DNA of 64,000 nucleotides from CAVVFX01 sp963747535 (lineage in GTDB: Bacteria > Acidobacteriota > Terriglobia > Bryobacterales > Bryobacteraceae). The DNA is taken from contig CAVVFX010000002.1 of assembly GCA_963747535.1 (NCBI GenBank), positions 1,339,006-1,403,005 of the forward strand, written 5' to 3'. The translations under genes were made by a program, and so were the position numbers. Positions 41,699 through 50,449 of the stretch are shown here, piece after piece (the stretch's first letter is position 1; every line of letters starts with the position of its first letter). The notes under the pieces are model-generated. The model was not told the origin of the DNA and did not search any database. It was given only the letters and a program-made list of their open reading frames with translations.

Positions 41699-43522
41699 AT
41701 GGAACCTAATATGGGCAGAATTGAACGTCGTACATTCTTGGCGAGCGCTCTCGGGTCCGCATTCTCGTTTTCGCGTCTTGGAGGCCAGGAGTTTGCGGGC
41801 CGTCCCTATTGGCGAACTATTCTACGGGGAACCCACGGCATGGTTGCCGCCGAGCATCCCCTCGAAGCTATGGCCGGAATGCAGGCGCTTCAGGCGGGAG
41901 GAAACGCAATTGATGCGGCGATTGCGGTGTTCTACATGACCTCGGTTGTGGAGCAACATCAGGCTGGTCTGGGTGGCGATTGCTTCGTGTTGGCGTATTT
42001 AGCTAAAGACCGCAAGGTCGCGTTCTTCAACGGCACGGGACCGGCGCCGCGGCTCGCCACGCTCGAAACTTATCGTAAACTCGGAGGTATCCCTGTGAGC
42101 GGCCCCTATGCTTGCTCGGTGCCTGGGTCCGTTGCGGGATTTGATCTCGCCTGGAAAAAATACGGGACTCTGAAATACTCCGAGTTGCTCAAGCCAGCCA
42201 TCGCCGCAGCGTTGGAAGGACATGTCCTGAGCGAGTGGTCGGCTTCGAACTATGCGGAGGCATTTCCTGTCCTTTCGAAATACCCGTCGTCGGCCAGAAC
42301 GCTCCTTCCCGGAGGGCGCGCGCCACGGGCAGGCGAGCTGTTTGTACAAGCCGATCTTGGACGCACATTGGAGGCAATAGTGCGCGATGGCGCGGAGTCT
42401 TTCTACAGGGGCGAGATCGCGCATAGGACGGCTAATACGTATCAGCAAGCGGGCGGTGTGCTCCGTTATGAAGACTTGGCCGGCTTCCATGCCGAAGAAT
42501 CTGAGCCCGTCCACGCTCCATACAAGAGCTATGACATATATGAGAGCGCGCCGAACTCGCAAGGACTTCTGTTGCTGAACGCTCTGAATATCCTGGAAGG
42601 GTTTGATCTCAAATCCCTGGAGCATAATTCGCCGCAGTATGTGCATGTGGTCACGGAGGCTTTAAAATTGGCCTTCGCCGATCGTGATCATTTCATCAGC
42701 GATCCTCGCTTTATAAAGCACATACCGGTCGCCGGGCTCCTATCAAAGGAGTACGCCGCTGCACGGCGCAAACTTATCCGGACGGACTGCGCGATCCATG
42801 GAATGGCGCCGCCGGGCGACCCGGATGCCACGCGCGCTATACTCGCCGGCCATTCCATCTCCTATCAGGACTCTCACGGTCCGGTGACCACGGCCACGCT
42901 GGGCCCTGTCAATCACGGCGAGACCTCATCGTTTTCAATAGCCGATCATTTTGGCAATCTCGTTTCCGTCACTCACAGCGTGAACGGAACCTTTGGAAGC
43001 GGAATCGTTGTTGACGGCTCGGGCTTCGTATTAAACAATCGGCTGCAGTGTTTCTACCTGGAGTCCGGCAACGTGAATATACTTGCGCCAGGCAAGCGAA
43101 CACGGCATACCATTAACCCGGCGCTCGCATTAAGAGATGGAAAGCCGTTGCTGGCCTGGAATACACCCGGCAGCGACAACCAACCGCAGGCCATGCTGCA
43201 ATCGTTCCTGAGCGTTGTCGAGTTTGGCATGAACCTGCAGCAGGCGCTCGAAGCGCCAACCGTGACCAGCACGAGTTTTCACGATTCGGTATTTCCGCAT
43301 CCGGTTGCGAACACTCTGATCGTGCCGGAAGTACTGGCGAAGAAGGTGGGCGGCAGGCTATCCGCGATGGGCCACCAGGTAGTTGTCACTCCGCTTCAGA
43401 AACCTTACGGTCAGCAGCCATCGGGAGCGGGTGCGGTCAAGATGGTGATGATTGATCCCGCAACTGGAGTGCTGGCCGGAGCAGTTAGTCCAGCAAAAGA
43501 CGATTATGTGATGGGCTGGTAA
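41699..43522 (+). CDS. ggt: Gamma-glutamyltransferase family protein
   Basis: This encodes 607 aa. The start is the ATG at 41699 (MEPNMGRIERRTFLASALGS), giving a Tat-like signal; a second ATG at 41711 is possible, and the long upstream frame is shadow. The N-terminal large-subunit region has AEHPLEAMAGMQALQAGGNA, DAAIAVFYMTSVVEQHQAGL and GGDCFVLAY. The autocleavage site and nucleophile Thr lie in NHGETSSFSIADHFGN. Downstream are SVTHSVNGTFGSGIVVDGSG, INPALALRDGKPLLAWNTPG (P-G-S-D in GSDNQPQ) and GAGAVKMVMIDPATG. It probably hydrolyses gamma-glutamyl compounds such as glutathione, or a related amide, in the periplasm. Confidence 0.9.
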   Translation: MEPNMGRIERRTFLASALGSAFSFSRLGGQEFAGRPYWRTILRGTHGMVAAEHPLEAMAGMQALQAGGNAIDAAIAVFYMTSVVEQHQAGLGGDCFVLAYLAKDRKVAFFNGTGPAPRLATLETYRKLGGIPVSGPYACSVPGSVAGFDLAWKKYGTLKYSELLKPAIAAALEGHVLSEWSASNYAEAFPVLSKYPSSARTLLPGGRAPRAGELFVQADLGRTLEAIVRDGAESFYRGEIAHRTANTYQQAGGVLRYEDLAGFHAEESEPVHAPYKSYDIYESAPNSQGLLLLNALNILEGFDLKSLEHNSPQYVHVVTEALKLAFADRDHFISDPRFIKHIPVAGLLSKEYAAARRKLIRTDCAIHGMAPPGDPDATRAILAGHSISYQDSHGPVTTATLGPVNHGETSSFSIADHFGNLVSVTHSVNGTFGSGIVVDGSGFVLNNRLQCFYLESGNVNILAPGKRTRHTINPALALRDGKPLLAWNTPGSDNQPQAMLQSFLSVVEFGMNLQQALEAPTVTSTSFHDSVFPHPVANTLIVPEVLAKKVGGRLSAMGHQVVVTPLQKPYGQQPSGAGAVKMVMIDPATGVLAGAVSPAKDDYVMGW

Positions 43523-43620
43523 AAGGGTCACACGAGTTCTGGGTCTTGTACAAGGTGGCGTGATGGTGAAAACCACGCCACCTGCGTCATTTCCGGCAAA
43601 TTCACGCCGAGCCGTTTAGG

Positions 43621-44019
43621 TCAGCTTTTTCGGGCGGCCGCCAGGAAATCGACATCTATGTGATTACGGCGGACGGCTGGTACGTGTACGAACCCAAGGG
43701 CCACAAGCTAATCGGATTGCTCTCCGACGATTTGCGCTCCCTTGCGGGGACGCAGGACTACGTCAAGACCGCGCCCGTCAATCTGATTTACGTGGCGGAC
43801 TTCGCCAGGTATGGGGCGCAAATGACGGAGGAAAACAAGCTGACTTACTCCGGCGCAGACACCGGATTCGTGGGCCAGAACGTATACCTCTTGTGCGCGT
43901 CGGAGGGTCTCGCCACGGTGGTGCGGGCCTCAATCGATCGCGCGGCATTGTCGAAAGCGATGCGCCTGCGGCCAGAACAACGAATCATTCTGGAGCAGCC
44001 GGTCGGATATCCGAAGTAA
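43621..44019 (+). pseudogene. Nitroreductase-family (SagB-type) gene, 5'-truncated
   Basis: The frame is open upstream of the first ATG and reads SAFSGGRQEIDIYVITADGW, YVYEPKGHKLIGLLSDDLRS, LAGTQDYVKTAPVNLIYVAD, GADTGFVGQNVYLLCASEGL and LRPEQRIILEQPVGYPK. This is the C-terminal two-thirds of a flavin-dependent nitroreductase of the kind found in Acidobacteria; the N-terminal FMN-binding segment is missing. A 119-codon ORF from the ATG at 43660 remains but would not make a working enzyme. Confidence 0.7.
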
Positions 44020-44021
44020 TT

Positions 44022-44177
44022 ATGTATCCCGAACAGAGATGTTTCATCGCTTGGCTCTTGTTGTGCGCGGCACTCGTTGCGCATGTCGCCGACGAAGCCT
44101 CGACTGGTTTTCTCAACCTGAAGAACCGCGCGGAAGATAAATTGTTGCGTGGAGCATCTTTATTTCATCTCGACTAG
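44022..44177 (+). pseudogene. N-terminal fragment of a small membrane protein (HXXEE-like)
   Basis: It is 51 codons long and begins 2 nt after the nitroreductase stop. MYPEQRCFIAWLLLCAALVA then HVADEASTGFLN resembles the first membrane span of HXXEE-type membrane proteins ('HxADExxTGFL'). Similarity then stops, and the frame runs into the 3' end of the xylanase gene on the other strand. It is probably a leftover. Confidence 0.4.
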
Positions 44178-45401
44178 CTTAATTCCCTCTGCTTTGCTGA
44201 GGGTCACAACCGTCTCTTTGCCATGGACGGTGATGCGGTGCTTACCGTAGAAGGCGCGTAAGACAACGTAACCGTCGGAATTGGCCACGCCGGACCAATG
44301 CGTCCACCATTTTTTCAGGACGAGGTCCCGGTAAACTTGAGCCGCCGGAGTCGGCGTCCAATCTTTTTTATATAGGGACGATTGCGGAATCCAGTTCGCA
44401 CCCTCCCAGAAACCCCACATCATGATGCCTGCTACCGAGGGATGCGCAAAACAGATCTGGAAATATTGTTTCAGGGCTTCCGCCTTCACCTGCTCCTCTT
44501 CCGGAGTGAGTTGGGCCTTGCGGTCGCCAGTGTAATACTTGGAGCGTTGGCCGGGGAAGTTGAATTCCGTGACGCGAATCGGCAGGTTGAACTTCGCCAA
44601 CTCGTCCAACGCGTTCTGCAATGCGACGGGATCGAAACTGTCGCCATGCAGATGCCCCTGAACACCGATGCCGGAGATGGGCACGCCCATATCGAGCAAG
44701 CTTCGAATGTGTTTGGCGTAATCGTCGAGGCGCTTGCCGGTAAGAATGTCGTAGTCGTTGACAAACAGCTTCGCGGAGGGATCGCCCTCCTTGACCCAGA
44801 GCGCCATCTGCTTGATGAACTGCGGCCCGAGCCGTTGCTCGTAGTAATTGGCGTGGATCATTTCGTTATTGAGGTCGAACTCGGCGAAGCGGCCCCGATA
44901 GCGGGCGCCGATGGATCTGGCGCGCTGTTCCATGGCCAGGCGCATCTCGTCGTCAGGGAGTTCCTTCAACCAGCTCTGGACATATTTCGGCACTCCCCAA
45001 AAGATGCAGTGGCCGCGCAAAGGAATGCCTTGCTGATCGGCCCAAGCGAGGATGGCGTCGACAGTGGAGTAATTGACGTGTCCGCGCTCCGGTTCCATGT
45101 CATGCCATTTGAAGGCTGCCTCAATGACTCCGGCATTGAAGTGCGTCGAGAAAATATCCTTGAATCTGGCGATGTCTTCGGGACTGGCTTTTCCCGTGAA
45201 GATCGACCCTGGGAGCGTGGCGCCGAACCAGAACTCGTGACGGATCTGTTCTACCGCTGCGTTTGCGCCCGGAGTGGTCTTGATGACCAGCGTGCCCATG
45301 CGATTCTTTGCAATGGATAAATCAAGATCCGTTTCTGCGGCGAGCGTGGCAGCGTAGCCGAGAAGCACTAGCATGGGGAATGCGGAACATCGGATTCCCA
45401 T
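44160..45401 (-). CDS. Endo-1,4-beta-xylanase, GH10
   Basis: This encodes 413 aa with a signal peptide (FPMLVLLGYAATLAAE). A short beta-sandwich precedes the TIM barrel. The barrel has EFWFGATLPGSIF, HFNAGVIEAAFKWHDMEPER, GIPLRGHCIFWGVPKYVQSW, the acid/base Glu in FAEFDLNNEMIHANYY, GIGVQGHLHGDSF, the nucleophile Glu in LPIRVTEFNFPG, and GIMMWGFWEGANW. Both catalytic glutamates are present. It cleaves xylan or related beta-1,4 glycans outside the cell. The gene is divergent from the TonB receptor at 45729, 327 bp away, so a shared promoter region and a role in polysaccharide use are plausible. Confidence 0.92.
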   Translation of the reverse strand: MGIRCSAFPMLVLLGYAATLAAETDLDLSIAKNRMGTLVIKTTPGANAAVEQIRHEFWFGATLPGSIFTGKASPEDIARFKDIFSTHFNAGVIEAAFKWHDMEPERGHVNYSTVDAILAWADQQGIPLRGHCIFWGVPKYVQSWLKELPDDEMRLAMEQRARSIGARYRGRFAEFDLNNEMIHANYYEQRLGPQFIKQMALWVKEGDPSAKLFVNDYDILTGKRLDDYAKHIRSLLDMGVPISGIGVQGHLHGDSFDPVALQNALDELAKFNLPIRVTEFNFPGQRSKYYTGDRKAQLTPEEEQVKAEALKQYFQICFAHPSVAGIMMWGFWEGANWIPQSSLYKKDWTPTPAAQVYRDLVLKKWWTHWSGVANSDGYVVLRAFYGKHRITVHGKETVVTLSKAEGIKLVEMK

Positions 45402-45632
45402 GTCGGTTATACTCTATCATGCGCGTCAGGGGTTTGGTTATGAAGTTGAGGCGACTTTCCAGTCGCCAATAGCGATGATCGCGTCGGCCACCGGGAAGCT
45501 GTACAGGCGTGGGTTCGCATCCGGCTTGAACCAGAACCGCGCGTACTGTCTTAGGTATTCCGGGTTTCGCAGCCAGCGGCCTTCGTAGAATTGATGGCCG
45601 GCCCCTGCAGTCGGGCGGCGAAAATCACACTC

Positions 45633-45652
45633 TGGTTATCATTGTGTAACCA
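45633..45652. promoter_or_regulatory. Inverted repeat upstream of the second TonB receptor gene
   Basis: TGGTTA and TAACCA form a perfect 6-bp inverted repeat over 20 bp, 77 bp before the receptor start, within the 327-bp xylanase/receptor divergent region. It has the size of an operator for a dimeric repressor. The rest of the region shows no gene. Confidence 0.35.
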
Positions 45653-45728
45653 TATCGAAACGCTAATGTCACACAAAAAAGTTAAGCTCTAAGCTCACAG
45701 GAGTTTTCAACTTGAGAGGACATGTTTA

Positions 45729-48332
45729 ATGCCAGGTGAGACGAACCGTAGTGTGCGCGTATTAGCCGTTTGTGTGTCTCTGTTTTTAATTGAATCGGGC
45801 TTAGCGCCATTGCGCGCACAGGAAGCCGGAGCGACTATCGCCGGCACCGTGGTGGATCAGGCCGGCAAGGCAGTTGAGGCAGCTTCGGTTACGGTGAAGA
45901 ACGACTCAGCCGCTTTCAGCCGCACCGCAACAACCGATAACCAGGGCCATTTCTCGGTCAGTGGGCTGGCCGCCGGGACCTACGTGATCGCAACGTCGGC
46001 CCCGGGTTTTGCACTGAATACCCGCCTCGGTGTCTCGGTCTCCGGTACCGGATCAGAGAATCTCTCGATCACGCTGAACGTGGACGCCATTTCGCAGTCG
46101 ATCACGGTTCAGGAATCGGTATCGCTGGCAGAGGAAACCGCTCCGCAAGGCAATACGCTCGACGCGACTTCAGCCCGAACCGTGATCAGCAGCGCCGTGA
46201 TCCAAAACTTTATGGCCCCGGTTGCGGATTTCGCCGAGGTCATCCAGCAGGCGCCGGGCGCGTTCAGCCTCAATCCGAATGGCATCGGCCTCGGGCAGGG
46301 TAAGTCATTCTTCCGCGGTTTCGCGGACGGCCAATATACCCTTACCTTCGACGGCATTCCGTTCGAAGACACTAACAGTCCGACGCACCATTCCTGGGCC
46401 AGTTTTCCCAGGCAGTGGATCAGTTCGACGGATTTCGACCGCAGCCCGGGGCAGGCCTCGGATTTCGGCCCCACCAATTTCGGCGGGTCCATCAACATGA
46501 AGTCTCCGGAACTGCAGGCGGACCCCATCATTCTCGGCACCGTCTCCTACGGCTCGTGGAACACCAAGCTGTACTCGCTCGATTTCGAATCCGGTCTGCT
46601 TGGCCCCAAAAAGCAAGACGCCGTCCTGGCCAACATCAACGCCATGACGTCGGACGGGTATCAAACTTATAACCACCAGCAGCGCGATGCCGGCTACGGC
46701 AAGTATCAGCACCGGTTTTCCGACAGGACGAGCTTGAGCCTGTACGGCGGCGTGGTGGATATCTGGAACAATACTCCCAACACGACGAATCCGACGCGCG
46801 CCCAAGTTGCGCAATTCGGCGATAACTACCTGCTGGATAACACACCTTTTCTGGCGAACGGTACTCCGGACCCTTATTACTACGGCTACAACACCTATCA
46901 CGTCCAAACCGACTTCGAATACGCCGCTTTCACGTCCAACTTCGCCAACGGGTGGAAGATCGACACCAAAGCTTACACTACCCGCTACTGGAACAAGCAG
47001 TTTTATCAGAACAAAACGACCGTCAACCTGACGCCCGCGGCGCCCAGCGGCGTGGACAAGCTGAACGGCTACCGGCACGCCGGGGATACGCTGGTTGTGA
47101 GCTATGAGTCGCGCTACGGCGTATTCCGCACGGGCGCGTGGTACGACTGGGCCTACACCGATCGCTACCAATATCCTTCCAACATCCTCACGCAGGTAAA
47201 TACGCCGCTTCCCAATTTCCACGAGCATTTCATCACCGAATCGTTCTCCCCGTTCGCCGAATACGAATGGAGAGCGGCGCCGAAATTGGTCATCACGGCC
47301 GGCATCAAGGCCGCCGATTACTACATGGCATTGAATCAGTATCAGGATAACGCTCAGTCACCGGGCACGTCGGGTATAGTCGGTTGCCTCGGTGGCACCC
47401 CCACTACCTATCCCAAAACGGGTGGTCCCTACGATGGCGCTCCGGCCTGCGCCGGCGGTGTCGCCTTTGTGACCCATCGGATCAACTACAACAATTGGCT
47501 GCCAACGCTGACCGCGCGTTACCACCTAACGGGACAGTGGTCGGTATACGGCCAGTTTGCCGAAGGCAGCGTGATTCCCCTGAGCTCTGTTTTCGACGTA
47601 ATCGGAGCCAACGTCCAGACGCCTCCCAAGCCCACCTTGGCCAAGACCTATCAGATCGGCTCGGTCCTGAAACTCAGGAAATTCACCCTGGATGCGGACT
47701 TGTACTACGTGCACTTCCAGAACGGCTATGACACTTATACCGATCCGATCAGCGGCGAGCCAGTTTACGTCGCGACCGGTCCTTCGAACACCAAAGGATT
47801 TGAGAGCGAGGGTAATTACTATTTCGGTTACGGACTGAGCGTCTATGCCAACCTCTCGCTGGGTTCGGCCAAATACCAGACCGGCCCCAACTATCCCAAC
47901 GGCGGCCAGTGGGTGCAGAATACCCCTACCAATACCGAAGGCGTCAGTCTGCTCTGGCAGCACAAGAGCTGGGACGTCGGCCTGGTCTACAAACGGGTGG
48001 GAACCTACTATAACGACAACGGCACGCTGAATTACAAGATCAACGGCATTAGCGTTCCGTACCCGGTCGATATGGCGATTAAGATCCAGCCCTGGGATCT
48101 GGTGAATGTGTTTGCGAACTACACCATAAGAAGCGCTTCCCGGTTTCGCGGCAGCAAGATCCAGTTTGCCGTTAACAATCTGGCCGACAGTCACAATATC
48201 ACGGGCATCACTGCGGGGGTAAAGCCCACCGCTACGGTGCCTTATGTCGTAAGCCCGCTCGATCAGCTGAACTTGCTGCCCGGGCGCAGTTTCTCGATTA
48301 CCTTCACCGGCGGCTACGCTGCGAGAAGGTAA
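45729..48332 (+). CDS. TonB-dependent receptor with carboxypeptidase-regulatory-like N-terminus
   Basis: This encodes 867 aa. The start is the ATG at 45729, with GAGAGG about 10 nt upstream. After a signal peptide (residues about 8-33) comes a regulatory beta-sandwich (AGATIAGTVVDQAGKAVEAA... to about 110) and the plug region (FMAPVADFAEVIQQAPGAFS; GKSFFRGFADGQYTLTFDGI; FGGSINMKSPE). The barrel follows, with aromatic-rich strands and tyrosine-rich loops, up to RSFSITFTGGYAARR. It imports a ligand with TonB energy. Divergence from a xylanase suggests xylo-oligosaccharides, but that is inference. A strong terminator follows, so it is transcribed alone. Confidence 0.9.
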   Translation: MPGETNRSVRVLAVCVSLFLIESGLAPLRAQEAGATIAGTVVDQAGKAVEAASVTVKNDSAAFSRTATTDNQGHFSVSGLAAGTYVIATSAPGFALNTRLGVSVSGTGSENLSITLNVDAISQSITVQESVSLAEETAPQGNTLDATSARTVISSAVIQNFMAPVADFAEVIQQAPGAFSLNPNGIGLGQGKSFFRGFADGQYTLTFDGIPFEDTNSPTHHSWASFPRQWISSTDFDRSPGQASDFGPTNFGGSINMKSPELQADPIILGTVSYGSWNTKLYSLDFESGLLGPKKQDAVLANINAMTSDGYQTYNHQQRDAGYGKYQHRFSDRTSLSLYGGVVDIWNNTPNTTNPTRAQVAQFGDNYLLDNTPFLANGTPDPYYYGYNTYHVQTDFEYAAFTSNFANGWKIDTKAYTTRYWNKQFYQNKTTVNLTPAAPSGVDKLNGYRHAGDTLVVSYESRYGVFRTGAWYDWAYTDRYQYPSNILTQVNTPLPNFHEHFITESFSPFAEYEWRAAPKLVITAGIKAADYYMALNQYQDNAQSPGTSGIVGCLGGTPTTYPKTGGPYDGAPACAGGVAFVTHRINYNNWLPTLTARYHLTGQWSVYGQFAEGSVIPLSSVFDVIGANVQTPPKPTLAKTYQIGSVLKLRKFTLDADLYYVHFQNGYDTYTDPISGEPVYVATGPSNTKGFESEGNYYFGYGLSVYANLSLGSAKYQTGPNYPNGGQWVQNTPTNTEGVSLLWQHKSWDVGLVYKRVGTYYNDNGTLNYKINGISVPYPVDMAIKIQPWDLVNVFANYTIRSASRFRGSKIQFAVNNLADSHNITGITAGVKPTATVPYVVSPLDQLNLLPGRSFSITFTGGYAARR

Positions 48333-48351
48333 TCGCATCACTCGGAGATAA

Positions 48352-48397
48352 GAGGCCGCGGGATCTTATATCGAAGATCTCCGCGGCCTCTTTTTTT
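48352..48397 (+). terminator. Rho-independent terminator after the TonB receptor gene
   Basis: GAGGCCGCGGGATCTT pairs with AAGATCTCCGCGGCCTC (one bulged T) around a 6-nt loop, followed by seven T. It lies 20 bp after the receptor stop and before the convergent tolC-like gene. Confidence 0.88.
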
Positions 48398-48420
48398 GAA
48401 GCACGCGCCCAGGCGTGGTG

Positions 48421-49983
48421 TTATGGCAATGGCGCCGATTGCGATTTGAGCAGGCTGGGGATCTGATCGCTGGCATGGCCCAGCGCACGGGCCAGACTCA
48501 ACTTGGCCAGATTGTGAGAGAAGACGCTGTCGATTTCGTCTAGTTGCGCACTGGAGACCGTTTGCTGCGCTTGCACCACCTCCAGCGTATTGATCACTCC
48601 AGCTTCCATACGCGCACGGGTCATCTCGAGCGTTTCCCTGGCAACCTGCAGATTTTTGCGCGCGACCTCGACCTGTCCGGCGGCGGCTTCCAGGTCGAGA
48701 TACGCTTGCCGGACTTCGGCTTCGATCTGTCCGCGCGTATCGTCCAACTCGGCCTGGCGCTGCGCCAGCACCGCTTCCGCCTGGGCAATGTCGCCCCCGG
48801 TTCGCCCACCCTGCCACAGTGGAATACTGACGGTGCCGACCACGCTGAAGGCTCCATGCGATTGGGCCGGGTTGGTGCCGATGACCTGGTAGTCGCCATT
48901 GACCGAGACCGACGGCAGGCGCTCGGCACGCGCCGCCGACAAGGCCCTCGCGGCTGCGTCTACTTGTGATTGGGCGGCTTTGAGGTCGGCGCGCTGCTGT
49001 TCCGCCTGGGCTACAGCCGCTTCCACATCCTGGACCGGCGCCGGGCTGAAGGGGAAGCTATCGGTGAGCTGATAGCCGGCCTTGGGTGAGAGGCCGGTGA
49101 GCCGCGCCAGGTTGATCTTCTGTTTAGCGAGATCGTTGCGCAGCGTTATGATCTGCTGTTGTTGCGTGAGCGTCCGCACCTGGTTCTGGTCGACGTTGAG
49201 CTGCGCCAGTACGCCCTGTCCGTGTTGCTCCGTGGATTGATGAAGGACCGCATTGGCGGTGTCGAGTTGAGCTTGTGCGGCGTCCACGCGGGCTTGGGCG
49301 GCCAGGACCTGCAAATAAGCGCCGCCCACCGCCAGCGTGATGAGCTCGCGCGCATCCTGCAGGCTGTACTGGCTGGCGCGGGCGGTGGCTTGGGCGGAGC
49401 GGTAATTATGAAACTGGGTGAGGTTCGCGACGGTCTGGCTGAGGCTGGCCTGAAGGGCGAAGTAGTTAAACGGACCCACGACGTTGGGAATGCGGATGCC
49501 AGGCACCGGCGCGCTGATGCGCAGGCCGAGCGCAGCGAGATCGACTTGCTCCACGGTTTCGCTGAGATTGCAGTTGAGGTTCGGTAGCAGGGCGCTACGG
49601 GCCACCGTCACCTGCGCGCGGGTTTGCCGTACGGATTGCGCCATTCCGACCGCTCCCAGATTGTAGGCGAGGCCGCGCTGCAGCGCCTCCTGCAACGACA
49701 GCTTGCCGGAAAAAGGCATGGCCGTGGTGCTGCGCGTGCTGCCGCTGTATGGGCCGGAAATCTGCATGCTGGGGTTCAGGGTGTTAACGCTGGTGGTGGT
49801 TCCCGGCACGGGCAGCTCAGCGGCGCTGACCGAGCCGCCCTGGTTGTTGCGGCCCGAAGCCGGCAAGACGACGGCGGGCGTGCCGGGAGGTGGCGCAGTC
49901 TGCTGCGCGAAGGCGCTGCCCGCGCCCGCCAGGAGGGTGAAAAGCGCAATGCTGCCGAAGGGTTTCATGGCATCTCTCGTCAT
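48421..49983 (-). CDS. TolC-family outer-membrane efflux protein
   Basis: This encodes 520 aa. It starts at 49983 by ATGA overlap with the MarR gene (MTRDAMKPFGSIALFTLLAG, signal peptide ending AFAQ); an internal ATG at 49968 would also give a signal. After a proline/threonine-rich stretch, two OEP repeats follow: LSLQEALQRGLAYNLGAVGM with long helices, and later AVAQAEQQRADLKAAQSQVD, then GTVSIPLWQGGRTGGDIAQA and MEAGVINTLEVVQAQQTV. It forms the outer-membrane channel for the ABC exporter encoded upstream in the operon. Confidence 0.92.
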   Translation of the reverse strand: MTRDAMKPFGSIALFTLLAGAGSAFAQQTAPPPGTPAVVLPASGRNNQGGSVSAAELPVPGTTTSVNTLNPSMQISGPYSGSTRSTTAMPFSGKLSLQEALQRGLAYNLGAVGMAQSVRQTRAQVTVARSALLPNLNCNLSETVEQVDLAALGLRISAPVPGIRIPNVVGPFNYFALQASLSQTVANLTQFHNYRSAQATARASQYSLQDARELITLAVGGAYLQVLAAQARVDAAQAQLDTANAVLHQSTEQHGQGVLAQLNVDQNQVRTLTQQQQIITLRNDLAKQKINLARLTGLSPKAGYQLTDSFPFSPAPVQDVEAAVAQAEQQRADLKAAQSQVDAAARALSAARAERLPSVSVNGDYQVIGTNPAQSHGAFSVVGTVSIPLWQGGRTGGDIAQAEAVLAQRQAELDDTRGQIEAEVRQAYLDLEAAAGQVEVARKNLQVARETLEMTRARMEAGVINTLEVVQAQQTVSSAQLDEIDSVFSHNLAKLSLARALGHASDQIPSLLKSQSAPLP

Positions 49984-50447
49984 TTCGAAGTGGTGATCAA
50001 TTTGCGCATGGCAGCTACCAACCTGCGTTGTTGGGCCGCGGAAAGGACCGCCAACTGCTGCGCCTCGGCGCGTTGCGCACGGGGCAGCGCACGGGCGAAC
50101 AAGCGGTCGCCGGCCTCGGTGCGCTGTACCCATTGCATGCGGCGATCGCGCGGGTTGCGCTGTCGGCGCAGCCAGCCGCGCCGCTCCAAACCGTCGAGCA
50201 CCGCTACCAGGGAACTGGGGTCGAGGCCGCACAGTTCGGCTATTTCATTCTGCGCAACGTTGCCGGCGCCGGCGATGGCCAGCAGCCAGAACTCCCGCGA
50301 GCGCAGATCGAGCGGCGCCAGGGCGCGATCCAGACGGCGCCGCGCTTCCAACCAGATCTTCCAGTTGCAAAACCATAATCCAGGGGCGTCCGGCTGGAGT
50401 GCGGCAACTACCTTGGTTGCGGCTGTCTTGGTTCCCGCGCGAGGCAT
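49980..50447 (-). CDS. MarR-family transcriptional regulator
   Basis: This encodes 155 aa from the ATG at 50447. The winged helix reads LDLRSREFWLLAIAGAGNVA, QNEIAELCGLDPSSLVAVLD, GLERRGWLRRQRNPRDRRMQ and VQRTEAGDRL, the standard MarR pattern with the basic wing RNPRDRR. It lies inside the exporter operon, 2 nt after the permease stop and overlapping tolC. It probably represses the operon by binding upstream of the HlyD gene and responds to an exported drug or phenolic compound. Confidence 0.9.
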   Translation of the reverse strand: MPRAGTKTAATKVVAALQPDAPGLWFCNWKIWLEARRRLDRALAPLDLRSREFWLLAIAGAGNVAQNEIAELCGLDPSSLVAVLDGLERRGWLRRQRNPRDRRMQWVQRTEAGDRLFARALPRAQRAEAQQLAVLSAAQQRRLVAAMRKLITTSK

Positions 50448-50449
50448 GC

